Of a stretch of DNA of 64,000 nt, positions 10,924 through 19,749 are shown in pieces (positions within the stretch are counted from its first letter, which is position 1; each line of letters begins with the position of its first letter). The notes under the pieces were generated by a model. The model saw only the letters and a list, made by a program, of their open reading frames with translations. It searched no databases and had not been told where the DNA came from. Source of the DNA: Streptomyces albireticuli (GTDB lineage Bacteria; Actinomycetota; Actinomycetes; Streptomycetales; Streptomycetaceae); the NCBI RefSeq assembly GCF_021228125.1, contig NZ_JAJQQS010000017.1, positions 177,345 through 241,344 of the forward strand, written 5' to 3'. The position numbers and the translations under genes were made by a program.

Positions 10924-12633
10924 ATGTCCACAACCGCAGATCACAAGCTCGCGGCGCAGCGGCCTCACCTTCGCGAACCGGACCGGATACGCGGCCTCCT
11001 CGACGCCGTCATGAGCCTCGGCCGCGGCCTGGAACTGCCGCAGGTGCTCCGGGGGATCGTCGAGGCGGCGGTCACCCTCACCGACGCGGAGTACGGCGCG
11101 CTCGGCGTCGTCGGCGACCAGCAGAAGCTGTCCGAGTTCCTGACCGTCGGCATGTCCGAGGAGCTGGAGGCGCGGATAGGACGGACGCCGTGCGGGCGGG
11201 GCATCCTCGGCGAGCTCATCCGCAACCCCGTGCCGCTCCGTCTCACCGACCTCTCGCGTCATTCGCGCAGCTACGGATTCCCGCCCAACCACCCCCCGAT
11301 GCGGACCTTCCTCGGGGTGCCCGTCCGCGTCCGGGACGAGGTCTTCGGCAACCTCTACCTCACCGAGAAGCGCGGCGGCGCCGCCTTCGACGAGGACGAC
11401 GAGGCCGTTCTGACCACCCTGTCCATCGCGGCGGGCGTCGCCATCGACAACGCCCGGATCTACCACGAGAGCCGCCGCCGCGAGCGCTGGCTGGAGGCGC
11501 TGGGCGAGATCACCCGCAGCCTGCTCTCCGGCACCGCCGCCGGTGAGGTCCTGCACCTGATCGCCGAACGGGCCATGGAGGTCGCGAGCGCCGACCACGC
11601 CGCCGTACTGCTGCCCGGCGGGCAGGCAGGCGCCGGTCCCGAACTGCTGACGGTCGAGGTCGCCCACGGCCACGGCGCGAGCCGCATCGACGGTCTCGCC
11701 GTGCCCGCCGACGGCTCGCTGGCCGGTCTCGCCGCCCGCAGCGGCAGGCCCGTGGCCAGCTCCGACGTCCGGGAGGACCCCCGGGCCCACCCCATGGAGG
11801 CAGGCGAGGAACACGACGACGACCTCTGCGGGCCCACCGTCTCCGTACCGCTCCAGATCGACGCCGGGGCCTCCGGCGCCCTGCGGCTGAGCCGGCTCGC
11901 CGGGCGGCCCGCGTTCGACGACACCGAGGTCAAGCTGATCTCGGGCTTCGCCGACCAGGCCGCGATCGCCCTGGAACTCGCCCGGCGGCGCGCCGAGTCG
12001 GAGGACCTCGCCGTCCTGCACGACCGCGACCGCATCGCCCGCGACCTGCACGACCTCGCCATCCAGCGGCTCTTCGCCACCGGGATGACGCTCCAGAGCG
12101 CGACCCGGCTCATCGACCGCCCCGAGGCCGCCGAGCGGGTCGGCCGGGCCGTGGGCGACCTCGACACCACCATCCAGATCATCCGCTCGACCATCTTCGG
12201 GCTGCGTGCCACGGGCGACGGCACGAGCGGGCCGAGCCTGCGCCGGAGCATGGCCGAGACCGCGCAGGCGGCCGGCCGTACGCTCGGCTTCCCGCCGTCG
12301 CTGCGGATCGAGGGGCCGGTGGACACCAATGTCCCCGGCGAACTGGCGGAGCAGGTGCTGGCGGTGGCCGCGGAGGCGCTCAGCAATGTGGCGCGGCACG
12401 CGCGGGCCCGGCGGGTGGAGGTGGTCCTGTCGGTGGGGGACGAGGTGACGCTGACCGTGACGGACGACGGGGCGGGCCTGCCCGACCGCCGGGACGCGGG
12501 GCCGCGGCACTCCGGCGGCCTCGCGAACATGCGGTCGCGGGCGGAGTTGCACGGCGGGGTGTTCTCGGTGACGTCGCCGGCGGCGGCCGGGGGTGGGACC
12601 CGGGTTTCTTGGAGTGCGCCGTTGCCGGAGTGA
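10924..12633 (+). CDS. DevS/DosT-like sensor histidine kinase with two GAF domains
   Basis: 569-aa cytoplasmic kinase. GAF1 (~35-185) contains FPPNHPPMRTFLGVPVRVRD, the motif seen in mycobacterial gas-sensing DevS/DosT; His123 there is a candidate heme ligand, from memory of that family and not provable here. GAF2 is ~205-350. The HisKA_3 dimerisation/phosphoacceptor helix has RDLHDLAIQRLFA with His376. An HATPase_c domain with N-box LSNVARHARA and G-box TDDGAGLPDRR follows. It converges on the LuxR-type response regulator at 12775-13527, and a flavohemoglobin gene is next. The likely signal is O2, NO, CO or redox state. Confidence 0.9.
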   Translation: MSTTADHKLAAQRPHLREPDRIRGLLDAVMSLGRGLELPQVLRGIVEAAVTLTDAEYGALGVVGDQQKLSEFLTVGMSEELEARIGRTPCGRGILGELIRNPVPLRLTDLSRHSRSYGFPPNHPPMRTFLGVPVRVRDEVFGNLYLTEKRGGAAFDEDDEAVLTTLSIAAGVAIDNARIYHESRRRERWLEALGEITRSLLSGTAAGEVLHLIAERAMEVASADHAAVLLPGGQAGAGPELLTVEVAHGHGASRIDGLAVPADGSLAGLAARSGRPVASSDVREDPRAHPMEAGEEHDDDLCGPTVSVPLQIDAGASGALRLSRLAGRPAFDDTEVKLISGFADQAAIALELARRRAESEDLAVLHDRDRIARDLHDLAIQRLFATGMTLQSATRLIDRPEAAERVGRAVGDLDTTIQIIRSTIFGLRATGDGTSGPSLRRSMAETAQAAGRTLGFPPSLRIEGPVDTNVPGELAEQVLAVAAEALSNVARHARARRVEVVLSVGDEVTLTVTDDGAGLPDRRDAGPRHSGGLANMRSRAELHGGVFSVTSPAAAGGGTRVSWSAPLPE

Positions 12634-12684
12634 CGTGGGGTGGGGGCGGGGTGCGGGGGCGGGGTGCGGGTGGGTGGGAGCGCC

Positions 12685-12800
12685 GCTGCGCGGGGCTTTG
12701 TCCCCGACCCGCCCCTTCCCGGAACCGGGGGCTTCGCCCCCAGGCCCCCTTCCCCGCGCTGACGCGCGGTGTCCTCAAACGCCGGACGGGCTGGTTTTCC
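12685..12800. repeat. Interspersed intergenic repeat, copy C
   Basis: GCTGCGCGGGGCTTTGTCCCC, the core CCCGCCCCTTCCCGGAACCG, the hairpin GGGGGCTTCGCCCCC, GCGCTGACGCGCGG and then CCTCAAACGCCGGACGGGCTG shortened at its edge. It separates the converging kinase and response-regulator genes and overlaps the last codons of the regulator gene. Confidence 0.75.
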
Positions 12801-13527
12801 CCCGCTCCCGCTCCCCCCGCACCCGTCCCACCAGCGCCGCCGCCTGTACGCGCCGCCCCACCCCCAGCTTCGCCAGCAGCGACGAGATGCGGTTCTTGAC
12901 CGTCTTCTCGGCCAGGAACAGGCGGTCGGCTATCTCCCGGTTGGTCAGGCCCTCGCCGATGAGTTCCAGGATCTGGCGCTCCCGGGGTGACAGGCGGTCC
13001 AGTTCCGACGCTCCGGACCCCGGGGCGGCGGCCCCCGTCGCCACCGGGGGTTCCTGGGGGGCGCGCAGCCGGGCCATCACGCGGGACGCCGTGCGCGGGT
13101 CGAGCATCGACTTGCCGGTGGCGACCGTACGTACGGCCGTGACCAGCTCCGAGCCGTTGATCTGCTTGAGCACATAGCCCGCCGCGCCCGCCATGATGGC
13201 GTCGAAGAGGGCCTCGTCGTCGTCGAACGACGTCAGCATCAGACAGGCCAGATCCGGTATGCGGGCGCGCAGTTCGCGGCAGACCTCCACGCCCTCGTGG
13301 TCGCCGCCGCCGCTCTCGGGGCGTTCCCCGAGCCGTACGTCGAGGATCGCCACGTCCGGGCGGACGGCCGGCACCCGCGCCAGGGCCTCGCGGCCGGTGG
13401 CGGCCTCGCCCACGACTTCGATGTCCGGTTCGGCTTCGAGGAGGTCCCGCACCCCTCGGCGTACCACTTCGTGATCGTCGAGGATGAAGACACGCAACGG
13501 TGAGACGGACGAGGTCTTTTGGTCCAT
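12775..13527 (-). CDS. DevR/NarL-type response regulator
   Basis: 250-aa regulator starting at ATG 13527 (MDQKTSSVSPLRVFILDDHE). Receiver domain at ~11-140: acidic pair DDHE, phosphoacceptor Asp in AILDVRLGE, conserved Thr/Ser in MLTSFDDDE and Lys in YVLKQINGSE. A LuxR helix-turn-helix is at ~180-235 (LSPRERQILELIGEGLTNRE, LAEKTVKNRISSLLAKLG), which is very DevR/DosR-like. A Gly/Asp/Glu-rich insert in the receiver loop (ERPESGGGDHEGVEV) is seen in this Streptomyces subgroup. It is the likely partner of the DevS-like kinase and the likely binder of the palindromes at 13648-13708. Confidence 0.92.
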   Translation of the reverse strand: MDQKTSSVSPLRVFILDDHEVVRRGVRDLLEAEPDIEVVGEAATGREALARVPAVRPDVAILDVRLGERPESGGGDHEGVEVCRELRARIPDLACLMLTSFDDDEALFDAIMAGAAGYVLKQINGSELVTAVRTVATGKSMLDPRTASRVMARLRAPQEPPVATGAAAPGSGASELDRLSPRERQILELIGEGLTNREIADRLFLAEKTVKNRISSLLAKLGVGRRVQAAALVGRVRGERERGKTSPSGV

Positions 13528-13833
13528 ACAAGCAGTATGTCCGGGCCCGGCGGAGCGGGAGGAGAGGGGCCACCCCGACAAGGGGTGGTGCTCCCGCCGA
13601 GCCACGGACACCCGCACAGCCCACACCCTCCGCCCACCCCGGGAACAGGGCCGAACGGCCCCCCGTCGGCAGGGCCGGTCGGGCCCCCGGAATAGGGCCG
13701 TCCGGGCCCCGGGGCCCGGTGCCAGAATGACGCGTCCCGTCCGCCGGGCGGGCGGCCGGGCACCGCTGTGCCCACCGTCCCCCGGCGGGTCCCCCGGCGC
13801 GTCACACGCGCCTGCCCGAGGAGCCGTTGTCCC
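13528..13833. promoter_or_regulatory. Divergent promoter region, response regulator / flavohemoglobin
   Basis: 306 bases without a gene. They hold the three GGGCCG palindromes annotated separately and the two divergent promoters. No other structured element is seen. Confidence 0.7.
13648..13708. promoter_or_regulatory. Three DevR-type palindromes GGGCCG-N2-CGGSCC
   Basis: GGGCCGAACGGCCC (13648-13661), GGGCCGGTCGGGCC (13672-13685) and GGGCCGTCCGGGCC (13695-13708) are spaced 24 and 23 bp centre to centre, so they fall on nearly the same helix face. They resemble the GGGnC-N4-GnCCC half-site architecture of the DevR/DosR family. They lie 126-186 bases before the flavohemoglobin start and about 120 before the divergent response-regulator start. 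Confidence 0.75.
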
Positions 13834-15099
13834 GTGAGCACCGTCGACGCCAAGTACCACGCGCTGCTGGCCCGACACGACGCGATGCGGCTGCGCCGGC
13901 AGCTCCTGTCCCCCGACCGGCGGCCCGAGAGCGGTGGCGCCACGCGCCCCGCCCGGGTCGCGCACCCCTCCTACGACGGCGCCGCCGACCAGGACGTGAT
14001 CCTGCGTCACCTCCACCTGACGTCGCCCTTCGACGTCCTGATCGCCCACCTCTACGAGGCGATGTTCGCGCACCGCCCCTACCTGCGGTCGCTGTTCCCC
14101 TCCTCGATGGAGTTCCAGCGCAAGCACCTGGAGGCGATCTTCCGCTACCTGATCGAGAACCTGCACCGGCCCGACGAGGTGGCCAGGGAGTTCACCCGGC
14201 TCGGCCGCGACCACCGCAAGCTGGGCGTACGCCCGGTGCACTACGAGACGTTCGAGTCCGCCCTGTGCGAGGCACTGCGCCGTACGGCGGGGCCGGCGTG
14301 GCACGTGGAGCTGGAGGGGGCGTGGGTGCGCATGCTGCGGTTCGCCGTGGGCGCCATGGTGGAGGGCGCGGAGGCCGCGCTCGCCGAGCCCCCGGACTGG
14401 CCGGCCACCGTCACGGCGCACGAACCGCGCCGCCCGGACCTCGCCGTCCTGCGCGTACGCACCCATGAGCCGTACCCCTACCGGGCCGGGCAGTACGCGT
14501 CCGTCGCCTCCCCCTTACTGCCCCAGGCATGGCGGCAGTACTCGCTGGCGACGGCGCCCCGGCCGGACGGCGAGCTGGAGTTCCACGTCCGTCAGACCTG
14601 TACGGGCGGGGTGAGCGAGGCCCTGGTGGCGCACACCGCCGTCGGTGACACGCTGCGCGTCGGGCCCCCCGCCGGGGCGATGACGCTCGACGAGGAGGGC
14701 GCCGCGCCCACCCGCGACCTGCTGCTGATCGCGAGCGGCATCGGCTGGGCGGTGGCGAAGTCGCTGCTGGAGGAGCTGGCCGGGCGCCGGATGGGCGCGC
14801 GGAGCGTGCACCTCTTCCTCGGGGCCGACGGCCTGACCGGGCTCTACGACGACGGGGCCGTGGCCGACCTGGAGCGCCGCCGTCCGTGGCTGCGCGTGAT
14901 CCCGGTGCTCGGCAGCGGGCCGGCGGCGGACCCGTACCGTCCGCTGGCCGACGCGGTGGCCCGGCGGGGCGACTGGTCGGACCACCTCGCGTACGTCAGC
15001 GGACCGCCCGCGATGGTCGCCGCGACCGTCGCCCGGCTGGCCGGTACGCACCTGCCCGCCGACCGCGTCCGGCACGATCCGCTGCCGGACGCCCCCTGA
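13834..15099 (+). CDS. Flavohemoglobin-type globin/FAD/NAD oxidoreductase with a TTA codon
   Basis: Probable NO dioxygenase or related hemoprotein reductase, 421 aa from GTG 13834. A globin domain (~45-190) has FPSSMEFQRKHLEAIFRYL and the proximal-His segment LGRDHRKLGV (His127). An FAD domain follows with RQYSLATAP, then an NAD domain with LIASGIGWAVAKSL and YVSGPPAMV. The N-terminus is longer than that of E. coli Hmp by about 35 residues, and the GAGTGxTP-like NAD motif is relaxed. Codon 228 (14515-14517) is TTA, the rare leucine codon read by the bldA tRNA. The three DevR-type boxes upstream suggest control by the adjacent two-component system. Confidence 0.88.
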   Translation: MSTVDAKYHALLARHDAMRLRRQLLSPDRRPESGGATRPARVAHPSYDGAADQDVILRHLHLTSPFDVLIAHLYEAMFAHRPYLRSLFPSSMEFQRKHLEAIFRYLIENLHRPDEVAREFTRLGRDHRKLGVRPVHYETFESALCEALRRTAGPAWHVELEGAWVRMLRFAVGAMVEGAEAALAEPPDWPATVTAHEPRRPDLAVLRVRTHEPYPYRAGQYASVASPLLPQAWRQYSLATAPRPDGELEFHVRQTCTGGVSEALVAHTAVGDTLRVGPPAGAMTLDEEGAAPTRDLLLIASGIGWAVAKSLLEELAGRRMGARSVHLFLGADGLTGLYDDGAVADLERRRPWLRVIPVLGSGPAADPYRPLADAVARRGDWSDHLAYVSGPPAMVAATVARLAGTHLPADRVRHDPLPDAP

Positions 15100-15325
15100 G
15101 CCTGGGCCCGCCGCCGCACGTCCCCTCACGGCGGGTGCGGCGGGCCCAGCCGAGACGAGCCGGCCGTCCGCGTACGGTCCGAACGGGCGGGCGGAGACCC
15201 CCGCCTCCGCCCCCTGCCTCCGCCGGGCCGCCGGCGGACGGCCGGCTCCCCGCCCTCGCGCCGGCCGGCGCGGTGGGTCGGCGCGTCGACCGGCCCCCGG
15301 AGCCGGGCCCCGGGACACTGAGGCC

Positions 15326-15532
15326 ATGAGCAAAGCGCCCAGAGCACTTCTCGAAGGCGGGCCGGACGAGCTGCCCGCGCGGATCGTGGAGATCACTCCG
15401 CCGGGGATCGAGCTGAAGATCCCGTTCCGGGGTGGGTACGAGCATTTCAAGGCGACGTCCCGGCATGAGGAGACGGGGGAGGGGCGGTTGCCGGTGTACG
15501 AGTGGTGGGAGCGGACGGAGATCGCGGAGTAG
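15326..15532 (+). CDS. DUF5988-family small protein
   Basis: 68-aa protein (MSKAPRALLEGGPDELPARI...) of the Actinobacteria-restricted DUF5988 family as I recall it. It has a conserved middle (IPFRGGYEHFKAT) and C-terminus (YEWWERTEIAE). No membrane segment or metal motif is visible. Members often lie beside secondary-metabolite or regulatory genes, and their function is unknown. It has its own promoter region after the flavohemoglobin gene and is followed by the nested inverted repeats at 15577-15759, which probably end transcription from both sides. Confidence 0.8.
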   Translation: MSKAPRALLEGGPDELPARIVEITPPGIELKIPFRGGYEHFKATSRHEETGEGRLPVYEWWERTEIAE

Positions 15533-15576
15533 GGGGCGGGGTGGGGGTGTAGGTGCGGCTCGGTGGGCGGTGGTGC

Positions 15577-15759
15577 GCCTGCGGCGGGCCTTTCCCCAGC
15601 CCCGCCCCTTCCCGAAACCGGGGCTCCGCCCCAGACCCCGGTCCTCAAGCTCCCCCAGCTACCGCTGGGAGGTGCCCCCAGACGGGCTGATTCCAGCCCG
15701 TCCGGCGCTTGAGGACAATTCGGGAAGGGGCGGGGTGGGGAAAGGCCCCGCGCAGCGGC
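15577..15759. repeat. Interspersed repeat copy D, nested inverted repeats
   Basis: Three nested palindromes: outer arms GCGGGCCTTTCCCC...CCCGAA (15577-15616) against TTCGGG...GGGGAAAGGCCCCGC (15719-15759); middle GTCCTCAAGC (15641-15650) against GCTTGAGGAC (15707-15716); inner GACGGGCT/AGCCCGTC (15681-15702). The full element could form a long cruciform and sits between converging genes. Confidence 0.8.
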
Positions 15760-15794
15760 AACCCGCCCCCACCGCGCCGCACCCCCGCACGCCC

Positions 15795-16697
15795 CTACAC
15801 CCCCACCGGCACCTCCCCCAGCTCCACCCCCCGCAACTCACGGATCAGCTCCCGCACCACCCCCACCCGCGCCATCTCCGCCGTCGTCACATACCCCACC
15901 CCCCGCGTGGGCCGTCCCTCCCCCAGGTCCGTGATCGTCACCGAGCGCGGTGCCGACATGAGGGCGAGCGCGGGCATGATGGCCATGCCCATGCCCTGGG
16001 CGACCATCGACAGGACGACGCTGTCGTCCTCCGCGTCGACGGTGACCGGCGGGATCCAGTCCTGGCCGGCCCACCACGCGCGGGTGTACGAGCCGCAGTT
16101 CTCCATCCAGTCGATCAACGGCAGGGTGCGCGGCGCCGGGTGGCCCACGGGGTGGACCAGGAAGTACGGCTCCGTGACGACCGTCGCGGACAGCAGGCCG
16201 CGCGGCAGCGGGTCGGAACCGCCCAGGGTGGCGATGCCGAGGTCGGCGCGGCCGTCGGCGACCTCGCCCGCGGTGCCGCGGCCCAGTTCGCGGACGATCC
16301 GCACCTCCGGGGTGATCTCCGGGTGGCGGGCCGTGAGCCGGGCCAGCGCGGCGGGCAGCAGATGGGCGGCGGCGCTGCGGAAGGCGGCGATCCGGACCGG
16401 GCCGGCGACGGTCTCCGCGGCCCGGCCCGCGCCCCGGACCTCCGCCGTCATCGTCTCCAGCAGGCGCAGGACGCGGCGGGCGTGGCCCACGGCCCGGGTG
16501 CCGGCGGGGGTGGGGCGGGCGCCGTGGCGGCCGCGGTCGAAGAGGACGGCCCCGAGCTTCCGTTCACCGCTTCGCACGGCGTGCGAGACCGCCGACTGGG
16601 TCAGCCCGAGCCGGGCCGCGGCGGCCGTGAAGCCGCCCTCCTCCTCGACGGCGACGAGGACGCGCAGTTCCGGGACGGTGAGTTCGGGTTCGCTCAT
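15795..16697 (-). CDS. LysR-family transcriptional regulator
   Basis: 300-aa LysR-type regulator. Winged helix at residues 6-65 (LTVPELRVLVAVEEEGGFTA, AAARLGLTQSAVSHAVRSGE), then a periplasmic-binding-protein-like effector domain. The divergent quinone-oxidoreductase-like gene starts 98 bases away, the classic LysR arrangement, so that gene is the best target candidate. GERKLGAVLF replaces the more common LE..LG..LF in the linker helix, a minor variation. The effector is unknown. Confidence 0.9.
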   Translation of the reverse strand: MSEPELTVPELRVLVAVEEEGGFTAAAARLGLTQSAVSHAVRSGERKLGAVLFDRGRHGARPTPAGTRAVGHARRVLRLLETMTAEVRGAGRAAETVAGPVRIAAFRSAAAHLLPAALARLTARHPEITPEVRIVRELGRGTAGEVADGRADLGIATLGGSDPLPRGLLSATVVTEPYFLVHPVGHPAPRTLPLIDWMENCGSYTRAWWAGQDWIPPVTVDAEDDSVVLSMVAQGMGMAIMPALALMSAPRSVTITDLGEGRPTRGVGYVTTAEMARVGVVRELIRELRGVELGEVPVGV

Positions 16698-16795
16698 CCG
16701 GTGAACCTACGTCCATGAACGCGCTTCATGGAAGGGCCCGGTCCATCGACGGCGGGGGCTGGGACCACCCCCGTCCCGCTCCCTACGGTGGGCTC

Positions 16796-17794
16796 ATGAC
16801 CAGCACCTTTCGCGCAGTCCAGCAGATCTCCCGCCCGCACGGCATGCCGGTGCCCGGCGACTTCGCCTTCGTCGAGGGCCCGGTGGCGGAGGTCGCGCCC
16901 GGCACCGCCCTGGTGGAGAACCTCTATCTGTCCGTCGACCCGTACATGCGGGAGGCGATGGACGCGGAGTGGCGGCTGGAGCGCCCGCTGGAGGGCCGTT
17001 CGATCGGCCGCGTCGTCGCGTCCCGCGACCCAGGGCTCGCGGTCGGCGACCTCGTCTTCCACCGGGAAGGATGGCGTACGCACGCGCTGGTGAGCCGTGC
17101 GGAGGGGGCGCGGGTGCTGCCCCGGCACCCGGGGGTGCCGGTCAGCTCGTACCTCGGTCTGCTCGGCGGTACGGGGCTGAGCGCGTACGTCGCCCTCACC
17201 CGGATCGCGCGGCTCCAGCCCGGCGAGACGGTCTTCATCTCGGCCGCGGCGGGCGGCGTGGGCAGCGCGGCCGGCCGGCTGGCCCGGCTGCTGGGCGCGG
17301 GGCGGGTGATCGGCAGCGCGGGCTCGCCCGCGAAGGTCGCGCACCTCGTGGACCGGCTGGGCTTCGACGCCGCCTTCGACTACCACGACGGCCCGGTCGG
17401 CGAGCAGCTCGCGAAGGCCGCCCCGGAGGGCATCGACGTCTATGTGGACAACGTCGGCGGTGAGCACCTGGAGGGCGCGATCTCGGCCATGCGCGACCAC
17501 GGCCGGATCGCCTGGTGCGGCGCGGTCGCCCAGTACAACAGCGCGGAGGCCCCGCCGGCGCCCCGCAACCTCTACGACATCGTCGAGAAGAGCATCCGCC
17601 TGGAGGGCTTCCTCGTCCGCAAGCACGGGGACGCGCAGGCCGAGTTGGAGGACTTCCTGATCCCGCACCTCCAGGCGGGCCGGGTGGCGCAGGACGAGAC
17701 GGTCGTCGAGGGGTTCGACGGCGTGGTGGACGCCTTCCTGGGCATGCTGCGCGGCCGCAACACCGGGAAGATGCTGGTCAAGGTCGGGGACTGA
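16796..17794 (+). CDS. NADP-dependent medium-chain oxidoreductase (alkenal/one reductase type)
   Basis: 332-aa zinc-free MDR enzyme of the leukotriene B4 12-hydroxydehydrogenase / CurA-like group. It reduces alpha,beta-unsaturated carbonyls with NADPH. ATG 16796 gives MTSTFRAVQQISRPHG. Family signatures: LYLSVDPYMREAM near residue 45, the Rossmann motif AAAGGVGSAAGRLARLLGA at ~155 and DVYVDNVGGEHLEGAI at ~220. It is divergent from a LysR gene and converges on a VOC protein gene. Substrate cannot be named from sequence. Confidence 0.9.
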   Translation: MTSTFRAVQQISRPHGMPVPGDFAFVEGPVAEVAPGTALVENLYLSVDPYMREAMDAEWRLERPLEGRSIGRVVASRDPGLAVGDLVFHREGWRTHALVSRAEGARVLPRHPGVPVSSYLGLLGGTGLSAYVALTRIARLQPGETVFISAAAGGVGSAAGRLARLLGAGRVIGSAGSPAKVAHLVDRLGFDAAFDYHDGPVGEQLAKAAPEGIDVYVDNVGGEHLEGAISAMRDHGRIAWCGAVAQYNSAEAPPAPRNLYDIVEKSIRLEGFLVRKHGDAQAELEDFLIPHLQAGRVAQDETVVEGFDGVVDAFLGMLRGRNTGKMLVKVGD

Positions 17795-17840
17795 GGCGCC
17801 CCGGGGGCCGTGTGCCCCGAGGGGCCGGGGTCCCGGGCCG

Positions 17841-18638
17841 CTACGCGGCCGCCATCCGCGGCATCTCCCCCTCCGTCGTCCCCATGTCGATCACGGAGAA
17901 CGCCGCCCCTTGCGGGTCGTGGAGCGCGGCGAAGCGGCCGAACGGGGTGCTCATCGGACCGAACTTCAGCTCGCCGCCGCCCTTCGTCGCCTTCTCCACG
18001 GCGGCGTCGCAGTCCGCGACGGCGAAGTAGATATTGACGAACGGCGGTACCTCGGGCGGGAATTCCTCCGTCATCGCCATCCGTCCCAGGACGGCGTCGC
18101 CACCCAGATCGAAGACCTTGAAGTCGATCCCGGGGTCCTCCATGCGCTGGACGCGGTACGGGAAGACGGCGGGGAAGAAGGCGTCCGCCTTCCCCGGCTC
18201 CCGGGTGAACACCTCGGCCCAGCAGAAGGATCCGGTCTCGCCCCTCTTCTCGAAGCCCTCGTGGGTGCCCGCCTGCCAGACTCCGAAGGCCACTCCGCCG
18301 GGGTCCTTCGCGAGGACCATCGAGCCGAAGTCACCGACCTGCATCGGCCCCATCACCACCTCGCCGCCGTTGTCACCGATCTTCTTGGCGGTGGCGGCGG
18401 CGTCCGGCGAGGCGAGGTAGAGGCACCAGGCCGACACGGGGTCGGGCTGGCCCGGCATCGGCGGCACCACCGCGGCCACCGCTTTGCCGTCCGAGTACGC
18501 CTGTGTGTAATTGCCGAACTCCGCCGAGCTCTCGGAGAAAGTCCAGCCGAGCAGATCGCCGTAGAAGCTTTTCGCGCCTTCCACATCCGTGAACATCGCG
18601 TCGGCCCAGCACGGCGTGCCTTCCGATAGCGCGGCCAT
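17841..18638 (-). CDS. VOC-superfamily protein with two glyoxalase-like domains
   Basis: 265-aa cytoplasmic protein with two tandem vicinal-oxygen-chelate modules (residues ~5-120 and ~135-255). Each shows the beta-alpha-beta-beta-beta pattern (FTDVEGAKSFYGDLLGWTF; FTREPGKADAFF) and ends in ...DPGGVAFGVWQ and ...DPQGAAFSVID. Such Streptomyces proteins are annotated as glyoxalase/bleomycin-resistance or hydroxylase-like. Metal ligands are not conserved well enough to assign lyase activity. ATG 18638 has a reasonable upstream AGGGAGTC site. Confidence 0.85.
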   Translation of the reverse strand: MAALSEGTPCWADAMFTDVEGAKSFYGDLLGWTFSESSAEFGNYTQAYSDGKAVAAVVPPMPGQPDPVSAWCLYLASPDAAATAKKIGDNGGEVVMGPMQVGDFGSMVLAKDPGGVAFGVWQAGTHEGFEKRGETGSFCWAEVFTREPGKADAFFPAVFPYRVQRMEDPGIDFKVFDLGGDAVLGRMAMTEEFPPEVPPFVNIYFAVADCDAAVEKATKGGGELKFGPMSTPFGRFAALHDPQGAAFSVIDMGTTEGEMPRMAAA

Positions 18639-19089
18639 GGTCCCGACTCCCTCCGTAACAGGTCGAACAGTCCCTTTTTCCACGCTAGTGAGTCGGCCGG
18701 GGGTGCGCACGGCAGGAGGGCGGCGGCGCCGCTTTCCCGCCACCTTTGCCACCCCCTTTCTCGCCACGCATTCCGCCGCCCGACCGCCGGGCTCCTCCGC
18801 CGCCCCCGCCCCTGCCCCCTTGCCCGGCCCTCACCTCTCCCTCGGCTCCCCCTCCCTCCCGCTGCTTTCCCCCTGTTTCACCGGTGAAGCGCCGATTGCG
18901 GGGTATGGACCGCGCCCGGGCGAGTAGGCGGCACTGTTCCGCGTGCTGCTGAATTGTCTTCTATTCACTGCGTTCGTACGCGAATAAAGACGCCTACAGT
19001 GACCGGTATCCGTGCCACCTCCCATGTTTATCGCGGCAGTTGGGCCGGAGGAGTTCCCAGACGGCGGCCCGGTACGGCACGATGACGGC
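18639..19089. other. Intergenic region between VOC gene and DUF6153-like gene
   Basis: 451 bases. It contains the perfect 12-bp palindrome TTCACCGGTGAA (18877-18888) and an AT-richer stretch around 18950-19000 (CGAATAAAGACGCCTACAGTG) that probably holds the promoter of the next gene. Pyrimidine-rich tracts fill 18740-18870. No coding region or RNA gene is supported. Confidence 0.6.
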
Positions 19090-19749
19090 ATGGCCACGGC
19101 TCCGCCGCATGTCGGCGCGCTGCGAGCCCGCCTTTCCGCGGCGGGCCCCTGGTGGCTTTCCCTGTGGGGGCTGCTGCTCCTCGCGCTGTTCTACAGCCAC
19201 GGGATGATGACGGAAGGCACATCGGCCCACCCGGTGCACCCGGCGTTGACGCAGATGTCCGCCGCCGCGCATTCCGCCGGCGGCCACGGCGGTGGCCTCT
19301 CCACGAATCTCTCCACGAACCCCGCGCCGAGCGCCGCGCGGCCCCCCGCGACAGACCTCACGCCGGACGCCACGACGGACGCCACGACAGGCTTCACGAC
19401 GGGCTTCACGACGGCCTCCGTTTCGGGTTCCGCTCCGGGTTCCGCATCCGGCCCCGGACCGGCTCCCGCGTCCGGCGCGCCCGACCTCGCGGCCGGGCCC
19501 CTGCCCGGCCACGCGCCCGCCGGGCAGGGGGCCTCGCCCGCCCCGCACAACGGCCATGACGTCTCCCACGCCGCCCAGGACTGCCTGTCCGGCGCCGTGA
19601 AGGACGCCACGGACCTGCCCGCCGCCCTGTGCGCGGCGCCCGACCGGGCCGCGCCGCCCTCGTACGTCCCCGGCTGGGCCGTCGTGCGACTGACCGCGCA
19701 CGCGGCCGGCCCCCTGCCGCCGTCGGCCCCGCCGACGCTGCGGATCTAG
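19090..19749 (+). CDS. Single-pass membrane protein, DUF6153-like, His- and Thr/Ala-rich
   Basis: 219-aa protein from ATG 19090. One hydrophobic segment (PWWLSLWGLLLLALFYSHGM, residues ~19-38) follows a short basic N-terminus. The rest is outside, low-complexity and rich in His, Ala, Thr and Pro, with a cysteine pair (DCLSG...LCAAP) near the end. Layout and the terminal cysteine pair resemble DUF6153 proteins of Streptomyces; I am not certain of the assignment. Direct repeats such as TTDATTGFTTGFTT are visible. It precedes the PLP synthase/MFS pair by 274 bases in which I see nothing definite. Confidence 0.65.
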   Translation: MATAPPHVGALRARLSAAGPWWLSLWGLLLLALFYSHGMMTEGTSAHPVHPALTQMSAAAHSAGGHGGGLSTNLSTNPAPSAARPPATDLTPDATTDATTGFTTGFTTASVSGSAPGSASGPGPAPASGAPDLAAGPLPGHAPAGQGASPAPHNGHDVSHAAQDCLSGAVKDATDLPAALCAAPDRAAPPSYVPGWAVVRLTAHAAGPLPPSAPPTLRI

